Source of the DNA: Streptomyces sp. BK340
Lineage (GTDB): Bacteria; Actinomycetota; Actinomycetes; Streptomycetales; Streptomycetaceae
DNA: 64,000 nt
Direction: 5' to 3'
Assembly: GCF_007827595.1 (NCBI RefSeq)
Contig: NZ_VISR01000032.1
Span: 1-64,000, forward strand
A program made the position numbers and the translations under genes. Each line of letters opens with the position of its first letter. Within the stretch, counting starts at the first letter, position 1. The notes under the pieces are model-generated. The model was not told the DNA's origin, made no database searches, and saw only the letters and a list, made by a program, of their open reading frames with translations. Positions 1 through 9,880 of the stretch are shown here, piece by piece.

Positions 1-19
1 AGCCGGTGGCCGTTCATCT

Positions 20-346
20 ATGCGGGCATCATCCCGACGCCGGAGCAAACCCCCGGATCAGGTCGAACCCGTACACCATCTCCATGGACGCAACCTTTGC
101 CCTGAATGCGGCGCTTCGATCCGCGTGTACCCCACCAACTACGGCCGATGGGTAAGCCTCGCCATGGTGGAACTGCCCGCTAAGGACGTCCCAGAGGCCT
201 TCAGGTGGCGTTTGACGAGGCTCCCGGCTCGATCCATCCCTGCCGATATCGTGGCCGTACGGGTCCGTGGAATCGATCCGTTGCCGAGCGAACCCGTGGT
301 GCCGGCTCACAGCATGATGTGCGTCCCCGACTGGGGTGAGCCGTAG
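20..346 (+). CDS. DUF6083-like protein, open at left window edge
   Basis: The reading frame is open to the first base of the window, so the true start may lie outside; the ATG at 20 is the first visible start. From residue about 27 the protein reads like the DUF6083 group of Streptomyces proteins: a CPECGA zinc-knuckle-like pair of cysteines, then a YPTNYGRWVSLA block, PAKDVPEAFRWRL, and a VAVRVRGIDPLP stretch before a short tail containing CVP. These blocks are recalled family features. The function of the family is unknown. The first 25 residues are Arg/Pro rich and do not look conserved, so translation could begin later or upstream. No Shine-Dalgarno site is visible before ATG 20. Confidence 0.6.
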   Translation: MRASSRRRSKPPDQVEPVHHLHGRNLCPECGASIRVYPTNYGRWVSLAMVELPAKDVPEAFRWRLTRLPARSIPADIVAVRVRGIDPLPSEPVVPAHSMMCVPDWGEP

Positions 347-557
347 GTCACGCAGCAGCGAGCGGTGAGCATGCACCGTGTCTCCCGCGTGCCCGATCGG
401 GCGGCGAGCGGCGGGGAGCAGCGGGGAACACCGGAGAGCGACCCGAGAAACCGCAGGTCAGTGATTTGCCAGCTCAGACCGAATCCGCATACGCGATCTT
501 CCAAGCTAGTGATCAATCCTCGAACGCGAAGAAGTCTTCGCTGGCAGCATGAGGCCC

Positions 558-1195
558 ATGGCGGACTCTCTACTTGTGGCGGTGTAAGCGTCTTGGGGAC
601 GCTTGCCGGCGGCGGACTGACTGCAGCAGTTACGTTCCGGTCGGAACGGCGCAAGGATGCAGCCCTCGCAGAGCAGCAACGGCTACAGCTCCTGTCCGCT
701 GAACAGCAACAGACGCGGCTGTTGCAAGCCGAAGAGCGTCGACAGATACGAGAGCTCCAGATCGATCACCGTCGGCAGGTGTATCAGCAGTTCCTGGCCG
801 ACGCCCATACCGTCAGTCACGATGGCGGCAGGCTTGGCGACATGATCATGCGCTCCCGTTACGAGGCGGTCGGCGACACCGACGCCCTCGCTGCCGAGCT
901 CGACGCAGCAGTCAGGGCGGCCGGAGGCTCCGTACACAAGGTGCAGCTGGAGGGGCCGGAGGCGGTTTCGCAACTGGCTGACGAGCTTATGTTGTGTCTG
1001 TCCCAGCTACCTCCCACGCTCCGAACACTGCGGCGCTGGCGGCAGGACGGAAGCCGTGGCGGGCCGGGCGAGGAGACGCCCGCTGATTCGTGGTTCCAAA
1101 TCCACTCGCGCCTGGATGACTGCCTCGACGCCTTCGTGGCGGCAGCACGCAGCGCCATGGATGATCTGCTCCGGGTGAGTGGGCCGGAACGATAG
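558..1195 (+). pseudogene. Small membrane-anchored coiled-coil protein with apparent frameshift
   Basis: From 593 onward one frame encodes a hydrophobic segment (VLGTLAGGGLTAAVTF), then a long charged Gln/Glu/Arg-rich helix (about residues 15-65, likely coiled coil) and a helical C-terminal domain ending at 1195. The natural N-terminus seems to be ATG 558, giving MADSLLVA in another frame that hits TAA at 585. Joining the two needs one extra G in the GCGGTG run at 579-584, which would restore a continuous membrane segment. Either the gene is broken, the assembly lost a base, or a weak TTG at 593 is used. Streptomyces genomes carry many such short membrane-helix plus coiled-coil proteins of unknown role. 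No enzymatic motif is seen. Confidence 0.5.
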
Positions 1196-1350
1196 ACAGA
1201 GCAGCTCAGCCGGGTGCACCGCGCCGCCGGCTGGGCCGTCCCTGGGCCGTCCGACGCCGCTCAGTGACGACCGATGACGCCTACTAACGACAGTCGTAGC
1301 GAGCGACCGGCCCCAGGTCACCCAAGTGGATCTGCGACACTGATAGAGCC

Positions 1351-2457
1351 ATGCCTAAGCCCGGAGAACTCACTTTCGTAGCCCCGCGCGGAGCCAAGAA
1401 GCCGCCGCGGCACCTTGCCGACCTCACGCCCGCCCAGCGCAAGGAGGCGGTGGCCGAGGTCGGGGAGAAGCCGTTTCGCGCCAAGCAGCTCTCGCAGCAC
1501 TACTTCGCGCGGTACGCGCACGACCCCGAGCAGTGGACCGACATCCCGGCCGGTTCGCGGGACCGGCTGCGCGAGGCGCTGTTCCCGGACCTGATGACCG
1601 TCGTCCGGCATCTGTCCACCGACCAGGGGACGACCCGCAAGACGCTGTGGCGGCTGTTCGACGGCACGCTCGTGGAGTCGGTGCTGATGCGGTACCCGGA
1701 CCGGGTGACCATGTGCATCAGCTCGCAGGCCGGATGCGGGATGAACTGCCCCTTCTGCGCCACCGGGCAGGCGGGGCTCGACCGGAATCTGTCGACCGCC
1801 GAGATCGTCCACCAGATCGTGGACGGCATGCGGGCGCTGCGGGACGGCGAAGTGCCCGGCGGGCCCGCGCGGCTCTCCAACATCGTCTTCATGGGCATGG
1901 GTGAGCCGCTCGCCAACTACAACCGGGTCGTGGGAGCCATCCGTGCGCTCACCGATCCCGCGCCGGACGGACTCGGGCTGTCGCAGCGCGGGATCACGGT
2001 CTCGACGGTCGGCCTCGTGCCCGCCATCCACCGGTTCGCCGACGAGGGCTTCAAGTGCCGGCTCGCGATCTCCCTGCACGCCCCCGACGACGAGCTGCGC
2101 GACACCCTCGTCCCCGTGAACACGCGGTGGAAGGTGCGCGAGGTGCTGGACGCCGGGTTCGATTACGTCGAGAAGTCCGGGCGCCGGCTGTCGATCGAGT
2201 ACGCGCTCATCCGCGACATCAACGACCAGGCCTGGCGCGGTGACCGGCTCGGGCGGCTGCTCAGGGGCAAGCCCGTGCACGTCAACCTCATTCCGCTGAA
2301 CCCGACGCCGGGGTCCAAGTGGACCGCCTCGCGGCCCGAGGACGAGAAGGCGTTCGTGGAGGCGATCGCCGCCCACGGCGTGCCGGTCACCGTCCGGGAT
2401 ACCCGCGGGCAGGAGATCGACGGGGCGTGTGGTCAGCTCGCGGCCACCGAGCGGTAA
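1351..2457 (+). CDS. rlmN: 23S rRNA (adenine-2503-C2)-methyltransferase RlmN
   Basis: Radical-SAM enzyme, 368 residues, normal for the family, which methylates C2 of A2503 in 23S rRNA and A37 of some tRNAs. The iron-sulfur cluster motif CxxxCxxC is at Cys129, Cys133 and Cys136 (GCGMNCPFCATG), with FMGMGEPLANY downstream, characteristic of RlmN/Cfr. A C-terminal Cys at about 360 in EIDGACGQL matches the mechanistic cysteine that forms the covalent RNA adduct, and an upstream Cys122 lies in TMCISS. The N-terminal HhH-like accessory region (LTPAQRKEAVAEVGEKPFRAKQ) is present. It stands alone: the next gene is separated by a riboswitch leader. Confidence 0.95.
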   Translation: MPKPGELTFVAPRGAKKPPRHLADLTPAQRKEAVAEVGEKPFRAKQLSQHYFARYAHDPEQWTDIPAGSRDRLREALFPDLMTVVRHLSTDQGTTRKTLWRLFDGTLVESVLMRYPDRVTMCISSQAGCGMNCPFCATGQAGLDRNLSTAEIVHQIVDGMRALRDGEVPGGPARLSNIVFMGMGEPLANYNRVVGAIRALTDPAPDGLGLSQRGITVSTVGLVPAIHRFADEGFKCRLAISLHAPDDELRDTLVPVNTRWKVREVLDAGFDYVEKSGRRLSIEYALIRDINDQAWRGDRLGRLLRGKPVHVNLIPLNPTPGSKWTASRPEDEKAFVEAIAAHGVPVTVRDTRGQEIDGACGQLAATER

Positions 2458-2495
2458 TCTGGCTGCGTTCCATCGCGTCCCATCACATCTTCATA

Positions 2496-2597
2496 TTCCG
2501 ACAGGGGAGCGCCACAGCGCTGAGAGTGCGGCAAGCGGGCCGCAGACCCTCTGAACCTCGCCCAGGTCATTCTGGGTAGGAAGTTCGGTCACCACTC
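2496..2597 (+). promoter_or_regulatory. TPP riboswitch (THI element)
   Basis: The leader between rlmN and the binding-protein gene carries the conserved thi-box blocks in order: GGGGAGC at about 2504, CTGAGAGTGCGGC from 2520, ACCCTCTGAACCT from 2546, and a CCCAGG-loop-CTGGG arm followed by TAGGAAG near 2578. These match the pyrimidine- and pyrophosphate-sensing helices of TPP aptamers. Exact P1 borders are approximate. The aptamer precedes a perfect GC hairpin and then a thiamine-type ABC operon, so TPP is expected to lower expression of the importer. Confidence 0.92.
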
Positions 2598-2608
2598 ATG
2601 CTGTTGCG

Positions 2609-2636
2609 CCCTGCCCGGGTTCGTGCCCGGGCAGGG
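2609..2636 (+). terminator. Hairpin downstream of the TPP aptamer (expression platform)
   Basis: A perfect 11-bp stem (CCCTGCCCGGG with its complement) and a 6-nt loop lies about 12 nt after the aptamer and about 40 nt before the thiB start. The following bases are GCCGCGTTCTTCC, a weak T-rich tail. This fits a transcription terminator used by the riboswitch. It is too far from the GGAGGA Shine-Dalgarno at about 2660 to block it directly. Confidence 0.7.
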
Positions 2637-2674
2637 CCGCGTTCTTCCTGGCCAACCCCAGGAGGACAACTCAC

Positions 2675-3784
2675 GTGAACACCAAGACCCTCGTGGCCGC
2701 GGCGGTCGGCCTCGGCCTGCTCACCTTGTCCGCGTGCGGATCGACGGACGGCAAGGGCTCGGCGGACTCCAAGACCGTCACTCTCGTCAGCCACGACTCG
2801 TGGGCCGTCTCGAAGAACGTGCTCAAGGACTTCGAGAAGCAGTCCGGCTACAAGGTCCGGGTACTGCCGGGCGGCGACGCCGGTCAGGCCGTCAACAAGG
2901 CGATCCTGACCAAGGACAACCCGCAGGGTGACGTCTTCTTCGGCGTCGACAACACCCTGCTGTCCCGGGCTCTCGACAACGGGCTGTTCCAGCCGTACGA
3001 GGCGAAGGGCCTCGGCACCGTCGGCGCCGCCTACCAGCTCGACAAGGACAAGCACCGGGTCACGCCCGTCGACTACGGCGACATCTGCGTCAACTACGAC
3101 AAGGCCTACTTCAGCGAGCACAAGCTGACCCCGCCGCAGACCTTCGCCGACCTCGCCAAGCCCGCGTACAAGAACCTCCTCGTCACCGAGAACGCGGCCA
3201 CCTCCTCGCCCGGCCTCGGTTTCCTGCTCGGCAGCGCCGCGCAGTACGGCGATGGGGGCACCTCCCGCTCGAGCGAAGCCGAGAGTGGGGGAGGGTGGCA
3301 GGGCTACTGGAAGAAGCTCAAGGCCAACGGGGTCAAGGTCGTCGACGGCTGGGAGCAGGCCTACCGCCAGGAGTTCTCCGGCTCGTCCGAGGGCAGGAAG
3401 GCGGGCGGTGACCGGCCGCTCGTCGTGTCGTACGCCTCCTCCCCGCCCGCCGAGGTGATCTACGCCAAGAAGCGGCCCAGCACCGCGCCGACCGGCGTCG
3501 CGACCGGCACCTGCTTCCGGCAGATCGAGTTCGCCGGGCTGCTGAGCAACGCGAAGAACACCAAGGGTGCCAAGGCGTTCATCGACTTCCTGCTCTCCAA
3601 GGAGTTCCAGCAGGACATGCCGCTGAACATGTTCGTGTACCCGGTGGTGCAGGGCGCCGCGGTGCCCGACGACTTCACCAAGTACGGGCCGGCCGCCAAG
3701 GACCCCGAGACGATGGCCCCGGGCAAGATCGCCGCCAACCGCGACCAGTGGGTCAAGTCGTGGACGTCTCTCGTACTGAAGTAG
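2675..3784 (+). CDS. thiB: Thiamine ABC transporter substrate-binding lipoprotein
   Basis: Periplasmic-type binding protein, 369 residues, exported as a lipoprotein: the signal peptide ends in LTLSAC with lipidated Cys21. The start is GTG 2675, preceded by CCAGGAGGAC. Sequence blocks such as TLVSHDSWAVSKNVLKDFE and the DVFFGVDN region resemble ThiB family proteins, which capture thiamine or its phosphates for import. The upstream TPP riboswitch and the downstream permease and ATPase support this. Residues about 194-207 (GGTSRSSEAESGGG) are encoded by an in-frame copy of a palindromic repeat and are not expected in homologues, which should pass directly from YGD to GWQGYW. The frame and later family blocks continue after it, so the protein is probably still made. 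Confidence 0.9.
   Translation: MNTKTLVAAAVGLGLLTLSACGSTDGKGSADSKTVTLVSHDSWAVSKNVLKDFEKQSGYKVRVLPGGDAGQAVNKAILTKDNPQGDVFFGVDNTLLSRALDNGLFQPYEAKGLGTVGAAYQLDKDKHRVTPVDYGDICVNYDKAYFSEHKLTPPQTFADLAKPAYKNLLVTENAATSSPGLGFLLGSAAQYGDGGTSRSSEAESGGGWQGYWKKLKANGVKVVDGWEQAYRQEFSGSSEGRKAGGDRPLVVSYASSPPAEVIYAKKRPSTAPTGVATGTCFRQIEFAGLLSNAKNTKGAKAFIDFLLSKEFQQDMPLNMFVYPVVQGAAVPDDFTKYGPAAKDPETMAPGKIAANRDQWVKSWTSLVLK
3254..3295. repeat. Streptomyces palindromic repeat inserted in-frame within thiB
   Basis: The 42-nt segment begins GGGGGCACCTCCC, continues GCTCGAGCGAAGCCGAGAG and ends TGGGGGAG. CCTCCC pairs with GGGAGG and CTCG with CGAG to make a hairpin. I recall this string as a recurrent intergenic element in Streptomyces genomes. 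Its length is a multiple of three and it has no stop in the thiB frame, adding 14 codons. No second copy was noticed in the window. Confidence 0.75.
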
Positions 3785-5426
3785 CCACGAGGCGGACGCG
3801 CGGGAGCGCGGCGCGGCTGGGGCTCATGGCCCTGCCCGTCGCGTTCTTCGCCGTCTTCTTCGCCTGGCCCGTCGCCGCGATCGTCGCGCGCGGGCTGAAG
3901 GTGGACGGCGTCTGGCAGTTCGGGCGGATGGCGGACGTCGTCGCCCAGCCGGACATCCGGCACGTGCTGTGGTTCACCACCTGGCAGGCGGTCGCCTCCA
4001 CCGCGCTCACCCTGCTGCTCGCCCTGCCCGCCGCCTACGTCTTCGCCCGCCTGGACTTCCCGGGCAGACACCTGCTGCGGGCCGTCGTCACGGTCCCCTT
4101 CGTGCTGCCCACCGTCGTCGTCGGCACGGCGTTCCTCGCGCTCGTCGGCCGCGGCGGTCTGCTCGACGACCTGTGGGGCGTACGGCTCGACACCACCGTG
4201 TGGGCGATCCTGCTGGCGCACGTCTTCTTCAACTACGCGGTCGTCGTCCGCACGGTCGGCGGGCTGTGGGCCCAGCTCGACCCCAGGCAGGAACAGGCCG
4301 CCCGGATGCTCGGCGCGTCCCCGCTGCGGGCCTGGCGGAAGGTGACGCTGCCCGCCCTCGCACCCGCCGTGGCCGCCGCAGCGCTGATGGTGTTCCTGTT
4401 CACCTTCACCTCCTTCGGCGTGGTGCAGATCCTCGGCGGACCCACCTTCTCCACCCTCGAAGTGGAGATCTACCGCCAGACCTCAGAAGTCTTCGACCTG
4501 TCCACGGCAGCCGTCCTCACCCTCGTCCAGTTCGTCGCGGTGGGCGCGATCCTCGCCGTGCACGCCTGGACGGTACGGCGCCGGGAGACCGCCCTGCGGC
4601 TCGTCGACCCGAAGATGACCGCCCGCCGGCCGCGCGGCGCCGGGCAGTGGGCGCTGCTCGCCGGGGTCCTGGTCACCGTGGCCCTGCTGCTGGTGCTGCC
4701 GCTCGGCGTGCTCGTGCAGCGCTCCCTCGACGCGCCGGGCTTCGGCTACTACCGGGCGCTCACCGACGCCGACGGCGGCACCTTCCTCGTGGCACCCCTG
4801 CACGCCGTGTGGACCTCGCTCGAGTACGCCTTCGCCGCCACCGCCGTCGCCGTGCTGATCGGCGGACTCGCGGCCGCCGCGCTGGCCCGCAGGGACGCCG
4901 GACGGCTCGTGCGCGGCTTCGACGCGCTGCTCATGCTGCCCCTCGGCGTCTCCGCCGTGACCGTCGGCTTCGGCTTCCTCATCTCGTTGGACAGGCCCCC
5001 GCTGGATCTGCGGCAGTCCTGGATCCTCGTCCCGCTCGCGCAGGCGCTGGTGGGCGCCCCCTTCGTCGTACGGACCATGCTGCCCGTGCTGCGGGCGGTG
5101 GACGGACGGCTCAGGGAGGCGGCGGCCGTGCTCGGTGCCCCGCCCTGGCGGGTCTGGCGGGAGGTCGACCTGCCGCTGGTGCGGCGGGCGCTGCTGATCG
5201 CGGCCGGGTTCGCGTTCGCCGTGTCTCTCGGGGAGTTCGGGGCGACCGTGTTCATCGCGCGGCCCGACAACCCGACGCTCCCGGTCGCGGTGGCCCGGCT
5301 GCTGAGCCGGCCCGGTGACCTCAACTACGGGCAGGCGATGGCCCTGTCGACGATTCTGATGGTGGTGTGCGCTGCGGCCCTGCTGCTCCTGGAGCGGCTG
5401 CGCACCGACCGGACGGGGGAGTTCTG

Positions 5427-5427
<1 letters not shown>
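3760..5427 (+). CDS. thiP: Thiamine ABC transporter permease (fused double domain)
   Basis: Membrane permease of about 555 residues with two tandem inner-membrane domains, each with roughly six hydrophobic segments, as in ThiP. Two EAA loops that contact the ATPase are visible: EQAARMLGASPLRAWRKVTLP in the first half and REAAAVLGAPPWRVWREVDLP in the second. GTG 3760 overlaps the thiB end by about 25 nt; an in-frame GTG at 3748 is a possible alternative. Its TGA overlaps the next ATG, so the three genes are translationally coupled. It forms the channel for thiamine import with ThiB and ThiQ. Confidence 0.9.
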
Positions 5428-6449
<1,022 letters not shown>

Positions 6450-6452
6450 TCA

Positions 6453-6471
6453 CCTCACCCCTAGGGTGAGG
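6453..6471 (+). promoter_or_regulatory. Inverted repeat over the -10 of the next gene
   Basis: CCTCACCC-CTA-GGGTGAGG is an 8-bp perfect inverted repeat. It contains TAGGGT (6462-6467), a good -10 box only 7 nt before ATG 6475, implying a leaderless mRNA. It could be an operator overlapping the promoter or, less likely, the end of the thi operon transcript. Confidence 0.45.
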
Positions 6472-6474
6472 GAC

Positions 6475-7269
6475 ATGACTTTGCTCACCCATGACCGTTA
6501 CTGCGACGAAATCGCTCACCAGGTGGGGCAGTTGAGGGCGGTGCTGACCTCCGGCACCGACCTCGCGGCCACCGTGCCGACCTGCCCGGACTGGTCGCTG
6601 GAGGACCTCGTACTCCATGTGGGCAGGGCCCTGCGCTGGGTGGACGCCCTGGTGCGCACCCGGGCGAAGGAGAACATCCCGCAGGAGCAGATCCCGTTCG
6701 GTGCCGGACCCGAGGAGCGGGGTGACGCGGCGGCCCTGGACAAATGGCTGGCGGAGACCGGCGAACTGGTCGTGGGCGCCCTGCGCGAGGCCGGACCGGA
6801 CACCGCGGTGTGGTCCTGGATCGGCATGTCCGACGCGGCCTTCTGGGCCCGCAGGATGACCCACGAGATCACCGTCCACCGCGCGGACGCCACGCTCACC
6901 GCGGGGGTGCCCTACGAGGTGGCACCCGAGGTGGCCGCCGACGCGCTGGACGAGTGGCTGGACATCGCCCTCTTCGTCCAGCGGCATCGTGGCGCTGAGG
7001 GGGCGCTCAGGCTGGACGGTCCGCCGCGCACCATCCACCTCCACGCCACCGACAGCGACCCGGCGCTGCACGCCGAGTGGATCGTCGAGCTCGCGGCGGA
7101 CGGCGTCAGCTGGCGCCGCGGCCACGAGAAGGCCACCGTCGCCCTGCGCGGCCCGCTCACCCCGCTCCTGCTCGCCTTCTACCGGCGGCTGCCGCTGGAC
7201 GCCCCCGGCCTGGAGGTGCTGGGCGAGCGCGAGGTGCTGGAGTTCTGGCTGGAGCGGTCCGCGTTCTGA
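6475..7269 (+). CDS. Maleylpyruvate isomerase family mycothiol-dependent enzyme
   Basis: 264 residues. The N-terminal two thirds resembles the DinB-like mycothiol-dependent maleylpyruvate isomerase domain: VPTCPDWSLEDLVLHVGRALRWVDALV near residues 37-63, with a further metal-ligand-type histidine in ARRMTHEITVHRADA around 125-140. The C-terminal part matches the MDMPI C-terminal domain (LHATDSDPALHAEWIVEL, then ATVALRGPLTPLLLAFYRR). These enzymes use mycothiol for isomerisation or detoxification; the substrate here cannot be told. Start ATG 6475 has no Shine-Dalgarno but sits 7 nt after a TAGGGT box, typical of leaderless Streptomyces genes. Confidence 0.8.
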   Translation: MTLLTHDRYCDEIAHQVGQLRAVLTSGTDLAATVPTCPDWSLEDLVLHVGRALRWVDALVRTRAKENIPQEQIPFGAGPEERGDAAALDKWLAETGELVVGALREAGPDTAVWSWIGMSDAAFWARRMTHEITVHRADATLTAGVPYEVAPEVAADALDEWLDIALFVQRHRGAEGALRLDGPPRTIHLHATDSDPALHAEWIVELAADGVSWRRGHEKATVALRGPLTPLLLAFYRRLPLDAPGLEVLGEREVLEFWLERSAF

Positions 7270-7281
7270 CGAGGACGACCG

Positions 7282-7314
7282 CGGCCCGCCCCCCTGGGGA
7301 TCGGGGACGGGCCG
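7282..7314. terminator. Bidirectional terminator hairpin
   Basis: CGGCCCG at 7282-7288 pairs with CGGGCCG at 7308-7314, with an inner CCCC/GGGG pairing. It lies between two convergent genes ending at 7269 and 7336. Confidence 0.6.
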
Positions 7315-7335
7315 GGTGAGGTGCGAAGTGAGGCG

Positions 7336-8022
7336 TCAGCGGCCGCTGCTCGCCCCACGCCGGCGCATGCCGAAGTAGACAGCGCCACCGCCGACGACGA
7401 CCAGGGCGCCCGCGACACCGGCGATCAGGCCGGTGTTGGAGCTGGCACCGGTCTCGGCGAGGTTCGAGTCGGCGGCCGCCGGGGACGGCGCGTTGCTCGG
7501 CGCGCCCGCCGGGGCGGAGCTGCTCTCGGAGGCCGACGGAGTCGGGGTGGAGGTGGGGGTGGACGCCGACGGCTTCGGCGTCGGGCTGGCCGGCGGCGTC
7601 GGAGTCTGGGACTCCTCCTTCTTGCAGGCCGTCGACGGGGTCACCAGGTCGGGCTTGATGTCCTCGTCGACCTGGTCGCCGGCCTTGACGTGGACGCGGT
7701 AGGTGGCGTTGGGCTTCCAGTTCTCCTGGAAGTTCACCGTGGTGCCCTTGGCGGAGCCCTTGATGTCCTGCGGCTCGCCGACCTGCTTCTCGACACCGGC
7801 GGCGTTCTTCGAGAAGACGGTGATCGTGGCCGGGGTACCGGAGGCGTCCTTGTCGGTGACGACGATGACGCCCTTGTTGCCGTCGCACTGGGCTTCGGCG
7901 GAGAACTCGGTGATGTTGCAGGCGAGGGCCTGGCCGGCGACACCGAGGGCCAGCGCGGCGGAGGCGGAGGCAACACCCAGGATGCGCACGGAACGGCGGG
8001 CGCTACGGCGAGTTATGGACAA
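7336..8022 (-). CDS. Sortase-anchored surface protein with LAETG motif
   Basis: 228 residues. An N-terminal signal peptide (RRSARRSVRILG, then a hydrophobic run ending GQALA) is followed by an extracellular domain with cysteines at about 35 and in the STACKKEE segment, then a Pro/Thr/Ser-rich spacer (about 130-185). The C-terminus is LAETGA, a hydrophobic helix and a basic tail (MRRRGASSGR). LAxTG is the recognition motif of class E sortases in Streptomyces, so the mature protein should be linked to peptidoglycan. No sortase gene is in the window. The mature domain is not recognised. Confidence 0.85.
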   Translation of the reverse strand: MSITRRSARRSVRILGVASASAALALGVAGQALACNITEFSAEAQCDGNKGVIVVTDKDASGTPATITVFSKNAAGVEKQVGEPQDIKGSAKGTTVNFQENWKPNATYRVHVKAGDQVDEDIKPDLVTPSTACKKEESQTPTPPASPTPKPSASTPTSTPTPSASESSSAPAGAPSNAPSPAAADSNLAETGASSNTGLIAGVAGALVVVGGGAVYFGMRRRGASSGR

Positions 8023-8183
8023 CGTCTGTCCTTTTCAGAGTGCAGAACTGCGGGGGGCTGAGGGGGAGATGGGACGAGGGACGAGGTGATGCCCCAGCAC
8101 CCCCAGGAGGCTCACAGGTTTATAAGCGCTCCATAAGAGTGTCAATGCATATGCCCGTGGCCGCCCTTGGCTTTGCCTGCTTA

Positions 8184-9308
8184 TTAACTGCAGAGACGTT
8201 TCAACGCCTCCGGAGCCTGCTCGATCCGGTCAACGAGGGCGATACGGGACTCCATGGACCGCCCCCGCGCCAGCGACTGCAGCAGCGGCCAGGCCGGCAG
8301 TTCGCGTGTCCAGTGCTCCTCGTTCACCAGGACCATGGGCGTGGGCTCGCCCCGCGACTCGTAGTAGTTCGGCGTCGCGTTGTCGAAGATCTCCTGCACG
8401 GTGCCGGCGGCGCCCGGCAGGAACACCACCCCGGCGGTGGAGCGGGCCAGCAGGCCGTCCTCGCGGGTGGCGTTGGCGAAGTACTTGGCTATGTGCGCGG
8501 CAAAGGCGTTCGGCGGTTCGTGGCCGTAGAACCAGGTGGGGATGCCCACCGACTCCCCGCCGCCGGGCCAGCGTTCGCGCACCTCGAAGGCGGCCCGCGC
8601 CCATTCGGTGACGGACGGCCGGAACGAGGGCGCCCCGGCGAGGAGCCGGAGCGCCCCCTCCAGCATGCCGTCGTCGAAGGGGGCGGCGTACGCGCCGAGG
8701 TTGGCCGCCTCCATCGCCCCGGGGCCGCCGCCGGTGGCGACCGTGAACCCGGCGCGTGCCAGCTCCCGGCCCAGCCGGGCGGCTCCGGCGTACGCGGCCG
8801 TGCCGCGGGCCATCGCATGGCCGCCCATGACGCCCACCACCCGGGCGCCGGCGAGGAGTTCGTCCAGGGCGTCGGAGACGGCGTCGTCGTGGATCGCGCG
8901 CAGCATGGAGGCGAAGACGTCACCGTCGGCCCTGGTGCGCTGGAACCAGGCGTAGGCCCGTGCGTCCGGCGTCGCCTCGTAGCCCTCCTTCAGCGACGCG
9001 AACAACTCCTCGGGTGCGTAGGCGAAGCCGCGGTACGGGTCGAAGGGGAGCCCCGGGACCGGCGGGAACACCAGGGCGCCGGACGACCGGACGTGGGCGG
9101 CCGCCTCGGGGTCCATGGGGCAGCCGAGGAAGACGGCGCCGGTGGTGTCGAGGGTGAGCAGAGTCTTCGTACGGTCCGTCAGATCGACTGCCTGGACACG
9201 ATGGTGGGCCAGCGAGCCGCGCTCGGCGACCACCTCGTCGAACTCGGCCAGGGACTCGATCTCGCGGTCGTGGGAGCCGTCGAGCGGCTGGGCGGGTGTC
9301 GGATGCAC
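8184..9308 (-). CDS. LOG-family Rossmann-fold nucleotide-binding protein
   Basis: 374 residues with the two LOG-family signatures: GGGPGAMEAAN in the middle and PGAAGTVQEIFD near the C-terminus. This fold includes cytokinin-activating phosphoribohydrolases and lysine-decarboxylase-like proteins acting on nucleoside monophosphates. About 130 extra N-terminal residues make it longer than plant LOG proteins (about 200). The GTG start at 9308 is 6 nt after TAGCAT, so the transcript may be leaderless. The substrate is unknown. Confidence 0.85.
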   Translation of the reverse strand: MHPTPAQPLDGSHDREIESLAEFDEVVAERGSLAHHRVQAVDLTDRTKTLLTLDTTGAVFLGCPMDPEAAAHVRSSGALVFPPVPGLPFDPYRGFAYAPEELFASLKEGYEATPDARAYAWFQRTRADGDVFASMLRAIHDDAVSDALDELLAGARVVGVMGGHAMARGTAAYAGAARLGRELARAGFTVATGGGPGAMEAANLGAYAAPFDDGMLEGALRLLAGAPSFRPSVTEWARAAFEVRERWPGGGESVGIPTWFYGHEPPNAFAAHIAKYFANATREDGLLARSTAGVVFLPGAAGTVQEIFDNATPNYYESRGEPTPMVLVNEEHWTRELPAWPLLQSLARGRSMESRIALVDRIEQAPEALKRLCS

Positions 9309-9345
9309 CCGCCCATGCTAGGCACGTCCGTGCGAACGGACCGGG

Positions 9346-9753
9346 TCAGCCCTGAACCGCCGCCGGGTCCATCCACATGACCTCCCAGGTGTGGCCGTCG
9401 AGGTCGTCGAAGGCACGGCCGTACATGAAGCCGTGGTCCTGCGTCTCGCCGCTCGGCTTCCCGCCCGCCGCGATCGCCTTGTCCACCAGCTCGTCGACCT
9501 TCTCGCGGCTCTCGGCGCTCAGACACACCAGCACCTCGCTGGACGTCGTCGAGTCGACGATCGCCTTCTTCGTGAAGGTGGCGTAGTGCTCCTTGCTGAG
9601 CAGCATCGCGACGATCGTGTCGCTGATCACGACGCAGGTGCAGTCGTCGGAGCTGAACTGGGGGTTGATCGTGTAGCCGAGCGCGGTGAAGAACTTCTTG
9701 GACGCCTCGACGTCGGCGGTGGCCAGGTTCACGAAGATCATCTGCTGGTACAT
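9346..9753 (-). CDS. VOC family protein (glyoxalase/dioxygenase fold)
   Basis: 135 residues starting MYQQMIFVNLATADVEASKKFF, the usual opening of a vicinal-oxygen-chelate domain, and ending DLDGHTWEVMWMDP. It resembles the PhnB/DUF1338-type VOC group found as single-domain cytoplasmic proteins. Family members bind metal and act on diverse substrates or as resistance proteins; the ligand cannot be inferred. A good GGGAGACAG Shine-Dalgarno lies just upstream of the ATG. Confidence 0.85.
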   Translation of the reverse strand: MYQQMIFVNLATADVEASKKFFTALGYTINPQFSSDDCTCVVISDTIVAMLLSKEHYATFTKKAIVDSTTSSEVLVCLSAESREKVDELVDKAIAAGGKPSGETQDHGFMYGRAFDDLDGHTWEVMWMDPAAVQG

Positions 9754-9880
9754 GGGTCTGTCTCCCTCGGTCCGTGCGCTTGCCGGCGTTCGCTGGGTTG
9801 GACCCCGGGCCGCCGCGAAACTCATCGGCGGCCGGAGATCTTTTCCGGAAGGTCCTCCGGGAGACCTTCTCGTTCGACGC

